A stretch of 64,000 bases of DNA from Clostridia bacterium (GTDB lineage: Bacteria; Bacillota; Clostridia; Christensenellales; CAG-1252). The stretch is taken from positions 1-64,000 of the forward strand of contig JAFSWQ010000014.1 of NCBI GenBank assembly GCA_017444385.1, written 5' to 3'. Position 1 is the stretch's first letter, and each line of letters begins with the position of its first letter. Shown here piece by piece: positions 45,132 through 54,512 of this stretch. A program made the position numbers and the translations under genes. The notes under the pieces were generated by a model. The model was not told the DNA's origin and made no database searches. It saw only the letters and a list, made by a program, of their open reading frames with translations.

Positions 45132-46637
45132 ATGGCTTCTACTAAAAAAACAGCTATTATGGTTACCGTATTTTCGGTAGTTACGAGAGTATTGTCTTTC
45201 AGTTTCAAAATATTCTTATCGCGTTCTTTAGGCGCGGAAAGTTTAGGATTGTTCGGCGTAGCGGTCGCATTCTTCGGTTTTCTCACTATGTTTAGCGGAT
45301 CTGGACTTCCCCTGACTATTTCTCGCAAGGTCGCAGAAAGCAAGTTCTTATTAGATAAAAACGCAGAATATTCTCTTGTCACTTCCGGAATAATAATCGC
45401 GTTAGCAGTGAACGCCGTTTGCGTAATCGGATTTCTCGCCCTCAAAACCCAAATTCTTACGATTTTAAGCGACGCGAGAGCGGAAAAGCTCATAATGATA
45501 ATGATACCAGCCACTTTTTCGACGTGTATCTATAACGTAATAAGGGCGTACTTTATGGGCAAAAAGAGATACGTAGCCTATTCTACTACCGAACTCATAG
45601 AAGAGATATTAAACGTTTTGATAATACTCGTCGTTATGTTTTTATTCGTAGAGGTAGATAAAAATCTCGCTCTTCCTATCGCTTTTACAATAGCCGACGT
45701 CATATGCTTTTTGATAATAGTGGGCTTTTATTTCGCTTATAAAGGAAAAATAAAAAAGCCTACGGGCTTCAAAGACATTCTCACGGGTAGCGTACCTATC
45801 ACCGCTATAAGAATTCTTACCGCGATAACTACGTTGCTCACCGCGGTACTACTACCGAATCGTCTCGTTACGTTCGGTCTTACCCCCGAGGAAGCCACCG
45901 CCGAATTCGGTAGAGCTACGGGTATGGCGTACCCGCTTCTCTTCGCGCCAATCGCGATAACCTCATCATTATCCATCGTACTTTTGCCCGAAATTGCCGA
46001 AAGAAACGCAAAAGAAGATCTTTCGGGAATAGCGAGAAAACTCGATAAAAGTTTAACCGTCGCTTTCATAATCAGCGCGTTTTTCTTCGTAGTTTATTCC
46101 TCTCTCGGCAAGCAAATAGGCGAATTCTTGTTTGACGACGCGAAAGCGGGGATATTTACCGCGATCTCGTCCGCTATGGTTATCCCTTTAACTTTGAGCC
46201 AAATAACCACTACGACTCTAAATTCGATAAAGAAAGAGCGTACTTCGTTTATTGTCAACTTTATCTCTCTTGCTATAATGATATTAGGATTGTACTTTTT
46301 ACCCAAATACGTCGGCATATACGCGCTCGCTATATCTCAAACCGCTTTCCACGCGCTGTCTTTCCTAATCTCTACCATATTTTTAGCAAAATATAAAACG
46401 ACAAAACTTGAATTCCTTAAACCCGTTTTGAAGATTTCCGCGCTTTCGATAATCCTCGCCGTTACTTTGAAGTTACTTTCAAATCTATTAAGCGAGTTAA
46501 ACTCGTTTTACGTTCTTTTGATTTGCGCGCCCGTTGCGGCGATAGGTTACGGCTTGATACTTTTGGTTACCGGTGCAAGCAAAGAAATATACGTTTTCAA
46601 AAGAAACAAGTTTTCCGCGATAAGTAAAAAAACGTAA
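45132..46637 (+). CDS. SpoVB-like MOP-superfamily flippase
   Basis: 501 residues, about 14 membrane helices. Sequence of the MurJ/SpoVB/polysaccharide flippase type: RVLSFSFKIFLSRSLGAESLG at the N-terminus, GSGLPLTISRKVAE, then APIAITSSLSIVLLPEIAE. Members export lipid-linked precursors for peptidoglycan, spore cortex or polysaccharide. SpoVB is favoured by the spore-forming context but MurJ-like function is possible. The ATG at 45132 has GTGAGG upstream. Confidence 0.88.
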   Translation: MASTKKTAIMVTVFSVVTRVLSFSFKIFLSRSLGAESLGLFGVAVAFFGFLTMFSGSGLPLTISRKVAESKFLLDKNAEYSLVTSGIIIALAVNAVCVIGFLALKTQILTILSDARAEKLIMIMIPATFSTCIYNVIRAYFMGKKRYVAYSTTELIEEILNVLIILVVMFLFVEVDKNLALPIAFTIADVICFLIIVGFYFAYKGKIKKPTGFKDILTGSVPITAIRILTAITTLLTAVLLPNRLVTFGLTPEEATAEFGRATGMAYPLLFAPIAITSSLSIVLLPEIAERNAKEDLSGIARKLDKSLTVAFIISAFFFVVYSSLGKQIGEFLFDDAKAGIFTAISSAMVIPLTLSQITTTTLNSIKKERTSFIVNFISLAIMILGLYFLPKYVGIYALAISQTAFHALSFLISTIFLAKYKTTKLEFLKPVLKISALSIILAVTLKLLSNLLSELNSFYVLLICAPVAAIGYGLILLVTGASKEIYVFKRNKFSAISKKT

Positions 46638-46688
46638 AATGTCGCGCTTATTATTTCTTTTTCGGCCGCTTTATGATATAATAAAAGA

Positions 46689-47378
46689 ATGGAAGAGAAA
46701 GTAGCAACTAAAAAAACATTTAAGGATAAACTTAAATCCTCGCGTTTTGTGGTTAATTATAAAAAGCTTTTTGGTGAAAAAACCACGTCGCAACGTGAAA
46801 TTGCTATGCGTGCGACGGCAAGGATAGCTTATACGGGTGTACTCGTCGCGTTGGCAACCTTATTCAACGTTATAACTTTTTATCCCGTCAAGTATTTGGC
46901 GTTTTCTCTTTCGGTAGTTCCCACGTTTTTAGCGGGAATTATGCTCGGTCCCGTCAGCGGTTTTTTAGTGGGTTTTTTGGGCGACCTATTAGGGTGGCTC
47001 ATACTTCCCCAAGGCGCATATATGCCTTTAATAGGCGTTTCATCGGGGCTTTGGGGCGCGATAGGCGGATTGATTTTCCTTTCATTCGATATCAAATACT
47101 ACTTCAAAATAATTATCGGTTTCGTGGTTTCTTTGCTCTTTTGTACGAGTTTTTTGAACACTTTTAACCTTTGGCTTGTCTATTCAAACGGAAAATCAAC
47201 GTTTTGGGCATATCTTTGGTTAAGACTTCCCTTCCAATTTGCTATGGCGTCGATAAACTGCTTCCTTACGATAATAACCTATCGCGAGCTACAAAAAGCG
47301 AAAGTTTTCCGCTTTAAGAAAAAGACGAGCCCTAAAAATGACGTTTCCGAATTAGAATCCGACGATCAAAATCAATAA
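46689..47378 (+). CDS. ECF transporter S component, folate (FolT)-like
   Basis: 229 residues with about six membrane helices: LAFSLSVVPTFLAGIMLGPVSGFLVGFLGDLLGWLI and an aromatic YMPLIGVSSGLWGAIGG block (in part), typical of FolT-type S components. It binds a vitamin at the membrane and uses shared ECF energising subunits not present here. The first ~45 residues are basic and precede the first helix. A TATAAT at 46677-46682 ends six bases before the ATG and no Shine-Dalgarno is seen, so the mRNA may be leaderless. A start at Met40 is less likely. Confidence 0.82.
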   Translation: MEEKVATKKTFKDKLKSSRFVVNYKKLFGEKTTSQREIAMRATARIAYTGVLVALATLFNVITFYPVKYLAFSLSVVPTFLAGIMLGPVSGFLVGFLGDLLGWLILPQGAYMPLIGVSSGLWGAIGGLIFLSFDIKYYFKIIIGFVVSLLFCTSFLNTFNLWLVYSNGKSTFWAYLWLRLPFQFAMASINCFLTIITYRELQKAKVFRFKKKTSPKNDVSELESDDQNQ

Positions 47379-47434
47379 TAGTTTATATAAAAAGCGAAGT
47401 CAAGGCTTCGCTTTTTTAGAATTTGCTTTTATAG

Positions 47435-49693
47435 CTATTTACCGCCAAACTTCTTTTTGAGTTTAGCCATCGCGTCTTCGTAGGTGTCCTCTCTTTCCGG
47501 CTTTCTTTCATCACGTTTATCATTGGGACGAGTCGATTTTTGAGTCTTTCCGCCGTCCTTTCTCATTGAAAGCGAAATCTTGTTTTTGACCTTATCAACG
47601 CCTATGACCGTAACGTTTACGATATCGCCGACCTTCACCACTTCGGAAGCGGATTTGATAAATCTATCGGTAAGTTGAGATATATGGACGAGTCCGTCTT
47701 GGTGTACGCCTATATCTACGAACGCGCCGAAATCCACTATATTTCTTACCGTACCGATAAGTTCCATACCGATTTCGAGATCCTCGATAGACAAAAGGTC
47801 TTTTCGTAAAATGGGCTTGGGTAAACTATCTCTTATATCGCGGCCGGGTTTAAGAAGCTCGGTTATAATGTCGTTTAGCGTATATACGCCTATACCGCAT
47901 TCGTTAGCCACTTTATCCATTCCTTCTTGCTTTATTTTCGTGGGAAGATCGCCTATTTTGCCGTTTTTGACATCCAAATCGGTATAGTTGAACTTACGAA
48001 GCAAAGCGGCGACGGCAGGATAACTTTCGGGGTGTACGCCCGTGTTGTCGAGGACGTCTTTACCGTTCCTTATACGCAAAAATCCCGCGCATTGTTCGTA
48101 CGCTTTAGGCCCGAGTTTTGCCACTTTCAAAAGTTCTTTACGCGAGGTAAACGGCTTCTCTTGCCTGTATGCGACTACGTTTTCCGCTATGGATTTGTTA
48201 AGACCGGCGACGTAGGACAAAAGGCTTTTAGACGCCGTGTTAAGATCCACGCCTACGCTATTAACGCAATCCTCAACTACGCCTTCTAAAACCTCGGTAA
48301 GCCTCTTTTCAGGCATATCGTGTTGATACTCGCCGACTCCTATCGACTTAACGTCTATTTTGATAAGCTCGGCCAAAGGATCTTGTAGCCTTCTCGCAAT
48401 AGATACCGCCGAACGAATGGAAACGTCGTAATCGGGGAATTCTTCCGCTGCAAGTTTGGACGCCGAATAAACGCTCGCGCCCGCTTCGTTTACCATTGCG
48501 TATTCCACTTTAAGATCGTACTTTTTAATCATATTTGCGGTAAAGATCTCGGTCTCTTTGCTCGCAGTTCCGTTACCGATGGCGATGACGTTGACCTTAA
48601 ACGATCTTATAGCCGCGACAAGACGCTTTTCGCTGTCTTCTACCTTGCTTAAAGGCGGCGTGGGATATACTACGCCTTTAGCCAAAACGTCGCCTCTCTC
48701 GTTAATTACCGCGACTTTACAACCGTTTCTGTAACCCGGATCGAGAGCCATTATCACCCTGTCGTGAAGAGGGGGTTGCAATAACAACTGCTTCAAATTG
48801 AGTTCGAAAGTCTTTATCGCCTGTTCGCTCGCTCTGTCCGTAAGATCGCGGCGAAGTTCTCTTTCTAACGACGGGAATAAAAGCGTTTTATAACTGTTTT
48901 CGATGGCGAGTTGCACTATACGCGCGCTGCCGTTATTTGCTAACAAGTATTTGTCCTCGATCAAAGACAACACCTCGTTTTCGTCGACTTCGACTTTTAC
49001 GGTTAGTTGCTTTTCGTTTTCACCGCGGTTTACGGCGAGGATTCGATGGGAAGGCATTAGTTTTGCTTGTTCTTTATAGTCCGCGTACATTTCGTAAGTC
49101 TTGTCGAAATCGTCCGATTTGGCTTTAGAACGTACGAAAGCTTTTTCGGCAAAGTAGGCTCTTAACGCCTTTCTTAATTCTGCGTCGTCGGATATACGCT
49201 CGGATATTATATCTCTCGCGCCCATCAAGGCTTCTTCTGCGCTCGAAACGCCCTTTTCTTCGTTTATAAAGGTTTCCGCCATACTCAATACGTCGGTTTT
49301 GTCGCATTTCATTATAACATCTGCCAAAGGAGATAAGCCTTTCTCTATAGCGATAGAAGCTTTGGTCTTTTTCTTGGGTTTGTAAGGCGCGTAAATATCT
49401 TCAACTTCCGCCATCTTGACGGCTTTTTCAAGGGACGACTTGATTTCGTCGGTCATCTTGCCTTGCTCTTCGATAGAAGCCGCGACTTCCGTCTTTCTCG
49501 CTTCAAGGTTTCGCAAATAAACGAGCCTGTCGTTCATTTCACGCAATACTTGATCGTCGCAAGAGCCGGTCATTTCTTTACGATAACGAGCGATAAACGG
49601 CACGGTATTTCCGTCGTCGAGTAGTTTAACGATATTCGAAGCGTAGGCTTCGTTGATTTTGAATTCATCAGCCAAAGTTTTAATAATATCCAT
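47435..49693 (-). CDS. tex: Tex family S1 RNA-binding protein
   Basis: 752 residues. Order of domains: N-terminal HTH/coiled region (TVPFIARYRKEMTGSCDDQVLRE), YqgF-like domain (ALDPGYRNGCKVAVI), helix-hairpin-helix (DLNTASKSLLSYVAGLN), and a C-terminal S1 domain (GTVRNIVDFGAFVDIGVHQDGLVHIS) with a basic tail. Tex is a transcription/RNA-associated protein related to eukaryotic Spt6. A consensus promoter lies at 49712-49740. Confidence 0.95.
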   Translation of the reverse strand: MDIIKTLADEFKINEAYASNIVKLLDDGNTVPFIARYRKEMTGSCDDQVLREMNDRLVYLRNLEARKTEVAASIEEQGKMTDEIKSSLEKAVKMAEVEDIYAPYKPKKKTKASIAIEKGLSPLADVIMKCDKTDVLSMAETFINEEKGVSSAEEALMGARDIISERISDDAELRKALRAYFAEKAFVRSKAKSDDFDKTYEMYADYKEQAKLMPSHRILAVNRGENEKQLTVKVEVDENEVLSLIEDKYLLANNGSARIVQLAIENSYKTLLFPSLERELRRDLTDRASEQAIKTFELNLKQLLLQPPLHDRVIMALDPGYRNGCKVAVINERGDVLAKGVVYPTPPLSKVEDSEKRLVAAIRSFKVNVIAIGNGTASKETEIFTANMIKKYDLKVEYAMVNEAGASVYSASKLAAEEFPDYDVSIRSAVSIARRLQDPLAELIKIDVKSIGVGEYQHDMPEKRLTEVLEGVVEDCVNSVGVDLNTASKSLLSYVAGLNKSIAENVVAYRQEKPFTSRKELLKVAKLGPKAYEQCAGFLRIRNGKDVLDNTGVHPESYPAVAALLRKFNYTDLDVKNGKIGDLPTKIKQEGMDKVANECGIGVYTLNDIITELLKPGRDIRDSLPKPILRKDLLSIEDLEIGMELIGTVRNIVDFGAFVDIGVHQDGLVHISQLTDRFIKSASEVVKVGDIVNVTVIGVDKVKNKISLSMRKDGGKTQKSTRPNDKRDERKPEREDTYEDAMAKLKKKFGGK

Positions 49694-49711
49694 AAGTTAC
49701 CTCTTACGCCT

Positions 49712-49740
49712 ATTGTAATCTAAATAGCGATAAAAATCAA
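49712..49740 (-). promoter_or_regulatory. Promoter of tex
   Basis: On the minus strand TTGATT (49735-49740), a 17-base spacer and TACAAT (49712-49717). Confidence 0.55.
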
Positions 49741-49935
49741 TTATTAAAATGCTCTTCTTCAAAAATCAATTCTTACCGTTATCACACTACAAACCCGAAT
49801 ATATCTATTTTTATTTTAGTAAATTATCGTTATTGACTAATTAATCGATACTTCATTATTCAAATTTTCCCAACAAGTAGTCATAATATTAGCGAACGAC
49901 AATTATTTCAACAAACGATCATAATTACAGTAATA

Positions 49936-50096
49936 CGACCTTTATAACAAAAACAATCTTTATTATTAAAACAATATATATTATTAAAAAAGCCTTTATT
50001 ATTAAAACACCATTTATCACTAAAAGACCATTTATTACTGAAAGACCATTTATTACTGAAATAACCATTATCACTAAAACGACCACTTAATCAAAG
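49936..50096. repeat. Array of nine degenerate 18-bp tandem repeats
   Basis: Units of 18 bases with consensus close to GACCATTTATTACTAAAA run without gaps. Units 6 and 7 (50026-50043 and 50044-50061) are identical; outer units drift. One plus-strand frame reads as hexapeptides ending LLLK across units 2-7 but has no start codon and has stops in units 1 and 8, so coding is unlikely. The surrounding gap (49741-49935 and 50097-50211) is AT-rich with nothing else recognised. Confidence 0.9.
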
Positions 50097-50211
50097 AACG
50101 TTAAATAATAAGCACATAAATTTTTTTGTATTATCTATAATAAACTAAAAATTGCAAACTATCAATTATACGCTATTATAGCGATCTTTCAAAAAACGAC
50201 TAAAAGATATC

Positions 50212-50240
50212 TTGACAAACCCTATATTTAGTAATATAAT
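50212..50240 (+). promoter_or_regulatory. Perfect consensus promoter of tRNA-Gly(CCC)
   Basis: TTGACA (50212-50217), 17 bases, TATAAT (50235-50240), 17 bases before the tRNA. Confidence 0.85.
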
Positions 50241-50257
50241 ATCAATAAATAGAATAT

Positions 50258-50332
50258 GCGAAAGTCGCTCAATGGTAGAGCGTCGGCTTCCCAAGCCGAT
50301 TCCCGCGGGTTCGATTCCCGTCTTTCGCTCCA
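50258..50332 (+). tRNA. tRNA-Gly (anticodon CCC)
   Basis: Acceptor GCGAAAG/CTTTCGC, anticodon loop TTCCCAA in the TCGGC/GCCGA stem, T-arm GGTTCGATTCC, encoded CCA. Confidence 0.96.
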
Positions 50333-50333
50333 A

Positions 50334-50361
50334 AAAAGTCTCGGTTTCTCGAGACTTTTAT
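50334..50361 (+). terminator. Terminator of tRNA-Gly(CCC)
   Basis: AAAAGTCTCG-GTTTCT-CGAGACTTTT directly after the tRNA. Confidence 0.85.
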
Positions 50362-50408
50362 CATTAATAACAATCATTATTTTATATTAGTAATGAGGGG
50401 GGGCAAAA

Positions 50409-51740
50409 ATGCAAAAGATAAGAACTAAATTGTTTGAGTTAAAATTATTTGATTGGAAACTATTCGTATCGCTCGTTTTATTAGCGTTAGTTCCTGCTAT
50501 AATACAAACGATAGAAACTTTCGTTATCTCTACGAACGTTTCGACTTCGGGAATAGACGTAATAGGTCAAATAGAATGGTTCGATCTAATAGATGAAACC
50601 ATTCAAGCTTTTTTGATAATTCCTCTCTACTCTATTCTCAATATGGTATTAAATAAGGATAAGGAACGGTTTGGCGAAAGCGTTTTCAAAACCTTTTTGA
50701 TAGCAGTTTTTCTCTATACCATTTTCTCAATCGTCGTTTTGATCTATTCGGCTCGATTAATTTCTTTTATGAATCCCGCCGAAGTGGATATATCTCTTAT
50801 AAACATGTATTTATCATTATCGACGATTGCGTTTATAATAGGTATAGTCGTCAGTTTTGTGAACGTCGTTTTTGTAGTAATAGGGAAAAGCAAAAACGTA
50901 TATATGTTTTTGGCTGCTAAAACGATAGTAACGATAATAAGTGATTTTTTAATCATCCCTAAATTTGGCGTTGTAGGCGTAGCCGTAAGTAATATATCAA
51001 TAAATATTATTCTATCGCTCGTAGGGCTTTTAATTCTATTTTTGCAAAAACATATTAAAGTGGCTCGCTTCAAGAAAGAAGACGTTGCCATTATTAAGAA
51101 TTGGGCAAGAGTCGGCGTTTTCTCGGGCGTACAACAGTTTATCGCGAATATCGTATACGCTTTAATGATTGTTAAGATGGTCAATCTTGTATCCGAATCC
51201 GGGAACTATTGGGTGAGCAATAATTTTATTTGGGGTTGGCTTTTGATACCGATAAACGCATTGAGCGAAGTTATAAGGAAAGACTGTAAAGACGGGTATT
51301 TGAGATTAAAGCAATCCAATTATTATTTTATAACACTGTTTATCGTTTTATTATGGGCTATTTCCATACCTCTTTGGAAACCGTTTTTTCAACACGTCGA
51401 GAGATTGGAAAACTATCAAAGAATATTCCAAATAGTTATCATTGCGTTTCCTTTTTATATTCCTTACGCTTTCCAACAAATTCCTGATAATATATTCGTA
51501 GGATTGGGAAAAACAAAATACAACTTTATTAATACTTGTTTGATAAACTTCGTCTATTATGGTATATGGTATATACTCTATAAAACAGATTCGGTCACGT
51601 TCGAGATGAATACGATTATACTTATGTTTGGATTTGGAATGGTGGCAAGTTACACTGTGAGCATTATAGAGGAAAAAGTATTTCTTATCAAAGAAATGAA
51701 TAGAATAGAACCACCCATCACAATAGAACCCAATGATTAA
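50409..51740 (+). CDS. MATE family membrane transporter/flippase
   Basis: 443 residues with about twelve hydrophobic helices. The arrangement and segments such as AKTIVTIISDFLIIPKFGVVGVAVS-type loop (Ile-Pro-x-Phe-Gly-Val-x-Gly-x-Ala) are characteristic of MATE/MOP exporters. Substrate unknown; such proteins export cationic drugs, metabolites or lipid-linked sugars. A GAGGGGGG site precedes the ATG. It lies upstream of the glycyl radical enzyme operon but has its own spacing; GAAGCCGTC/GGCGGCTTC after its stop is a hairpin without a T-run, a poor terminator. Confidence 0.8.
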   Translation: MQKIRTKLFELKLFDWKLFVSLVLLALVPAIIQTIETFVISTNVSTSGIDVIGQIEWFDLIDETIQAFLIIPLYSILNMVLNKDKERFGESVFKTFLIAVFLYTIFSIVVLIYSARLISFMNPAEVDISLINMYLSLSTIAFIIGIVVSFVNVVFVVIGKSKNVYMFLAAKTIVTIISDFLIIPKFGVVGVAVSNISINIILSLVGLLILFLQKHIKVARFKKEDVAIIKNWARVGVFSGVQQFIANIVYALMIVKMVNLVSESGNYWVSNNFIWGWLLIPINALSEVIRKDCKDGYLRLKQSNYYFITLFIVLLWAISIPLWKPFFQHVERLENYQRIFQIVIIAFPFYIPYAFQQIPDNIFVGLGKTKYNFINTCLINFVYYGIWYILYKTDSVTFEMNTIILMFGFGMVASYTVSIIEEKVFLIKEMNRIEPPITIEPND

Positions 51741-51841
51741 GTAGTATTTGAAGCCGTCAATGTTTGGCGGCTTCAATCATAAATAAATCATCAAAAGCCC
51801 TATTGTAAGTTTTACTACCGTATTTTTTGATAAATGGCATA

Positions 51842-51870
51842 TTGACCTATCGTTATATATATGTTATACT
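51842..51870 (+). promoter_or_regulatory. Promoter of the glycyl radical enzyme operon
   Basis: TTGACC (51842-51847), a 17-base spacer and TATACT (51865-51870). The predicted leader is about 135 bases. Confidence 0.65.
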
Positions 51871-51881
51871 GTTTCTATGAT

Positions 51882-51947
51882 AAAACGAAATGTCGTTTTG
51901 GTATGCAATGTTTGAAAATCTAGCTTAATTCGCTGAAAAATAGCGAA
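51882..51947 (+). promoter_or_regulatory. Two inverted repeats in the glycyl radical enzyme leader
   Basis: AAAACGA-AATG-TCGTTTT (51882-51899) starts just after the predicted transcription start, and TTCGCT-N7-AGCGAA (51929-51947) follows. The first could be an operator or 5' stabilising hairpin. No known riboswitch is recognised. The role is inferred from position only. Confidence 0.5.
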
Positions 51948-52011
51948 AATGCTCTTAAACAAAGAAATTACTTTATTAAAACAAATAAATAATATATAAA
52001 AGGAGATCATT

Positions 52012-54510
52012 ATGTCGAAATACAAAGACGCTGTAAAAGAGCCGAAGAATCTATCCCCTCGCGTAAAATGGCTGCGCGACTACTTCTTCGAAGGAACGGA
52101 TAGAGCCTGGAACAACGAACATAACGTGTTCACAAACGGTAAAGAATGGGACAGATGCTACGACGAATTGACTTATTACATAGTTCCCGAAACCAAGTCT
52201 TTTTTCCAACCTTTCACCACCGGCTTCGTAGCGACGGGTAAAATACTGCCCGCCGAAGATATCCGCAAGGATTTCTTCAAGTTATCCATAGTCGAAAGGA
52301 AGGCTTTGTACGAAAAAGAAGTCATAGTCAATCAAATTCCCAAAGAAATACTTCCCGGCGATCTTCTCTGCGGCGCGCGTTTCAACTCTATGTATTCGAT
52401 GTGTTTAACGAAGAAAGAAGCCAAAGAACGTGAAAAAATGATCTTAAACGCTCGTAAAGAGATCGTTTTCTTAATGGAACACGGCTACGGCAACGCGGGC
52501 GCGACTTCGGGACACTTGGTACCCGATTACGCAAAAATAGTCAAAAACGGATTCAAAGCGGTTTACGAAGATCTCAAATCTCGCCTCGATAAAATGTCGG
52601 AAGCCGACAAGAAAGGTATAAAAGGCGCAAACACCCGCGCTATGATGACCGCTTGCGAAATACCCCGCGACCTCGCCGCGAAGTACGCCGAAGAATGCGA
52701 AAAACGCGCCGCGAAAGAAAGCGATCCCGCAAGGAAGCAAGAACTTCTCGTTATGGCGGAAAATATGAAAGTCGTACCTTGGAATGGCGCTCAAAACTTC
52801 TATCAAGCGATACAATCCCTATGGATGACTCATATGCTCGTAATGTTCGACGAGAAATACCCCGGCCCCGGAGTTTCTTTCGGCAGAGTCGACCAATACC
52901 TCTTGCCCTACTATGAAAAATCGGTAAAAGACGGAATGAGCCGTGAGTTTATGAAAGAGATCCTCGGTTGCTTCTGGGTACATTGCAACACCGCTTACGA
53001 CGCGCAAATAAGAGTGGGTAGCAACCAAGGTATAACCGCGGGTTTCGGTCAATTGTTCAACCTTTCGGGTATGGGAAAAGGCGGCGTCGATATGACTAAC
53101 GACCTCACCTATTTGTTCTTAGACGTCATCGACGATATGTCCCCTATTTTGGAACCTAAGCCCAACGTAAGACTTCACCGCAACACCCCCGACGAGCTTC
53201 TCGATCGAGTCGTAGATATGGTTTCAAGAAGCCAAGGCGCGCCTTTCCTGCTTGATTTCGACGAAAGATCGATGGCGGGTATGATGCGCGAGGCTAAAAA
53301 AGCGGGCGTCGAAAACCTCATTAACGAAGATAACGTATTCGAGTACGTAAGCGTAGGTTGTCTTGAAAACACGATGCCCGGTAACGATAGATCGGGTACA
53401 GTCGATATCAACGCCAACCTTTTGAAAGCGATGGAATTGACCTACGGAAACGGTAAAGACTTTATGCCTTTCTACGATCCTATGAAAGAAAAATGGAGCG
53501 AGATAGAGCAAGTAAGCGAACAAACCGGCGAGCTAAAAGATTTCGACACGTTCGACAAATTCTACGCCGCAGTCAAAAAGCAACTTCAATACGTATTGAA
53601 ACGTATGATCAAGCATTACGACTATACCGAGACGATAAGAGCAAAATACAATCCCACTCCTTACCTCTCTTGCCTCGTCAACGGATGCGCGGAAAGCGGG
53701 CTCGATATAACGCAAGGCGGCGCTCAACTCGGTTTCGTTACCGTAGAAGGCGTTACTTTCGCCACCACGGTAGACAGTTTATTGGCGGTCAAGTATCTCG
53801 TTTACGATAAAAAGATATGTACGCTCGAAGAACTCGTCAACGCTTTGAAAGCCAACTGGCAAGGCTACGAGAAACTTCAAGCGATGGCAATAAATCGCGC
53901 GCCTAAATACGGTCGCGACGACGATGAAGCGGACGCTTTGGCAAAAGATTTTATGGAATTCTGGGCGGACGAAACTTGGAAATACAAGACGACCGACACG
54001 AATAGAAGATGCCGCCCCGGTATGCTCTCTTGGAACTATTGGATCGGTTCGGGCTATATTCTCAAAGCAAGCGCGGACGGAAGAAGCGAAAATAAATTCC
54101 TCTCAAATGCAATTTGCCCCTCCAACGGCGCCGATATAAACGGCCCCACCTCTAACAGTAATTCGGTAGGCAAGGCTCTCGGCGGAAAAGCCGAAAAAGG
54201 CGATTGGGGCGAATACCGTAACTGTCTGCCTAACGGCGCAAGCCACACGATAACCTTCAACACGTCGGTAGTTAAAGATCCCGCCCATAAAGAAAAATTC
54301 AAAGCTTTCTTACGCGGATATATCGAAAACGGAGGAACCGCTTTACAAATTAACATTCTCGATCCCGCGGTTTTGAGAGACGCTCAAGAGCATCCTTCCG
54401 AATACCGCCATTTGCTCGTTCGCGTTACGGGTTATAACGCCTACTTCACGAGTATAGGCCGCGAACTTCAAAACGAAATCATCGCGAGAGAAAGTCATAA
54501 GGGATTTTGA
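52012..54510 (+). CDS. Glycyl radical enzyme of unassigned substrate (dehydratase/decarboxylase-like group)
   Basis: 832 residues, oxygen-sensitive radical enzyme. The glycyl radical site is RVTGYNAYF with Gly807 near the C-terminus. The thiyl radical residue is Cys450 in VGCLENTMPG, a C-x-E motif with Glu452 as likely base. Pyruvate formate-lyase has two adjacent cysteines, so this is not PFL. Single Cys plus C-x-E is the pattern of glycerol/diol dehydratases, choline and isethionate lyases, hydroxyproline dehydratase and arylacetate decarboxylases. The residues after the C-x-E (NTMPGNDRSGTVD) are unlike the GCVEP I know from the diol dehydratases. AAAGGAG precedes the ATG. Followed by its activase at once. 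I cannot name the substrate. Confidence 0.92.
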   Translation: MSKYKDAVKEPKNLSPRVKWLRDYFFEGTDRAWNNEHNVFTNGKEWDRCYDELTYYIVPETKSFFQPFTTGFVATGKILPAEDIRKDFFKLSIVERKALYEKEVIVNQIPKEILPGDLLCGARFNSMYSMCLTKKEAKEREKMILNARKEIVFLMEHGYGNAGATSGHLVPDYAKIVKNGFKAVYEDLKSRLDKMSEADKKGIKGANTRAMMTACEIPRDLAAKYAEECEKRAAKESDPARKQELLVMAENMKVVPWNGAQNFYQAIQSLWMTHMLVMFDEKYPGPGVSFGRVDQYLLPYYEKSVKDGMSREFMKEILGCFWVHCNTAYDAQIRVGSNQGITAGFGQLFNLSGMGKGGVDMTNDLTYLFLDVIDDMSPILEPKPNVRLHRNTPDELLDRVVDMVSRSQGAPFLLDFDERSMAGMMREAKKAGVENLINEDNVFEYVSVGCLENTMPGNDRSGTVDINANLLKAMELTYGNGKDFMPFYDPMKEKWSEIEQVSEQTGELKDFDTFDKFYAAVKKQLQYVLKRMIKHYDYTETIRAKYNPTPYLSCLVNGCAESGLDITQGGAQLGFVTVEGVTFATTVDSLLAVKYLVYDKKICTLEELVNALKANWQGYEKLQAMAINRAPKYGRDDDEADALAKDFMEFWADETWKYKTTDTNRRCRPGMLSWNYWIGSGYILKASADGRSENKFLSNAICPSNGADINGPTSNSNSVGKALGGKAEKGDWGEYRNCLPNGASHTITFNTSVVKDPAHKEKFKAFLRGYIENGGTALQINILDPAVLRDAQEHPSEYRHLLVRVTGYNAYFTSIGRELQNEIIARESHKGF

Positions 54511-54512
54511 TC

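Noticed and set aside
49936..50096. CRISPR array
   Set aside because: The repeats are contiguous 18-base units with no spacers, and no cas genes occur in the window.
54507..54512. TTG as start of the activase
   Set aside because: The ATG at 54513 has a better spaced AAGGG ribosome binding site and fits the family N-terminus.
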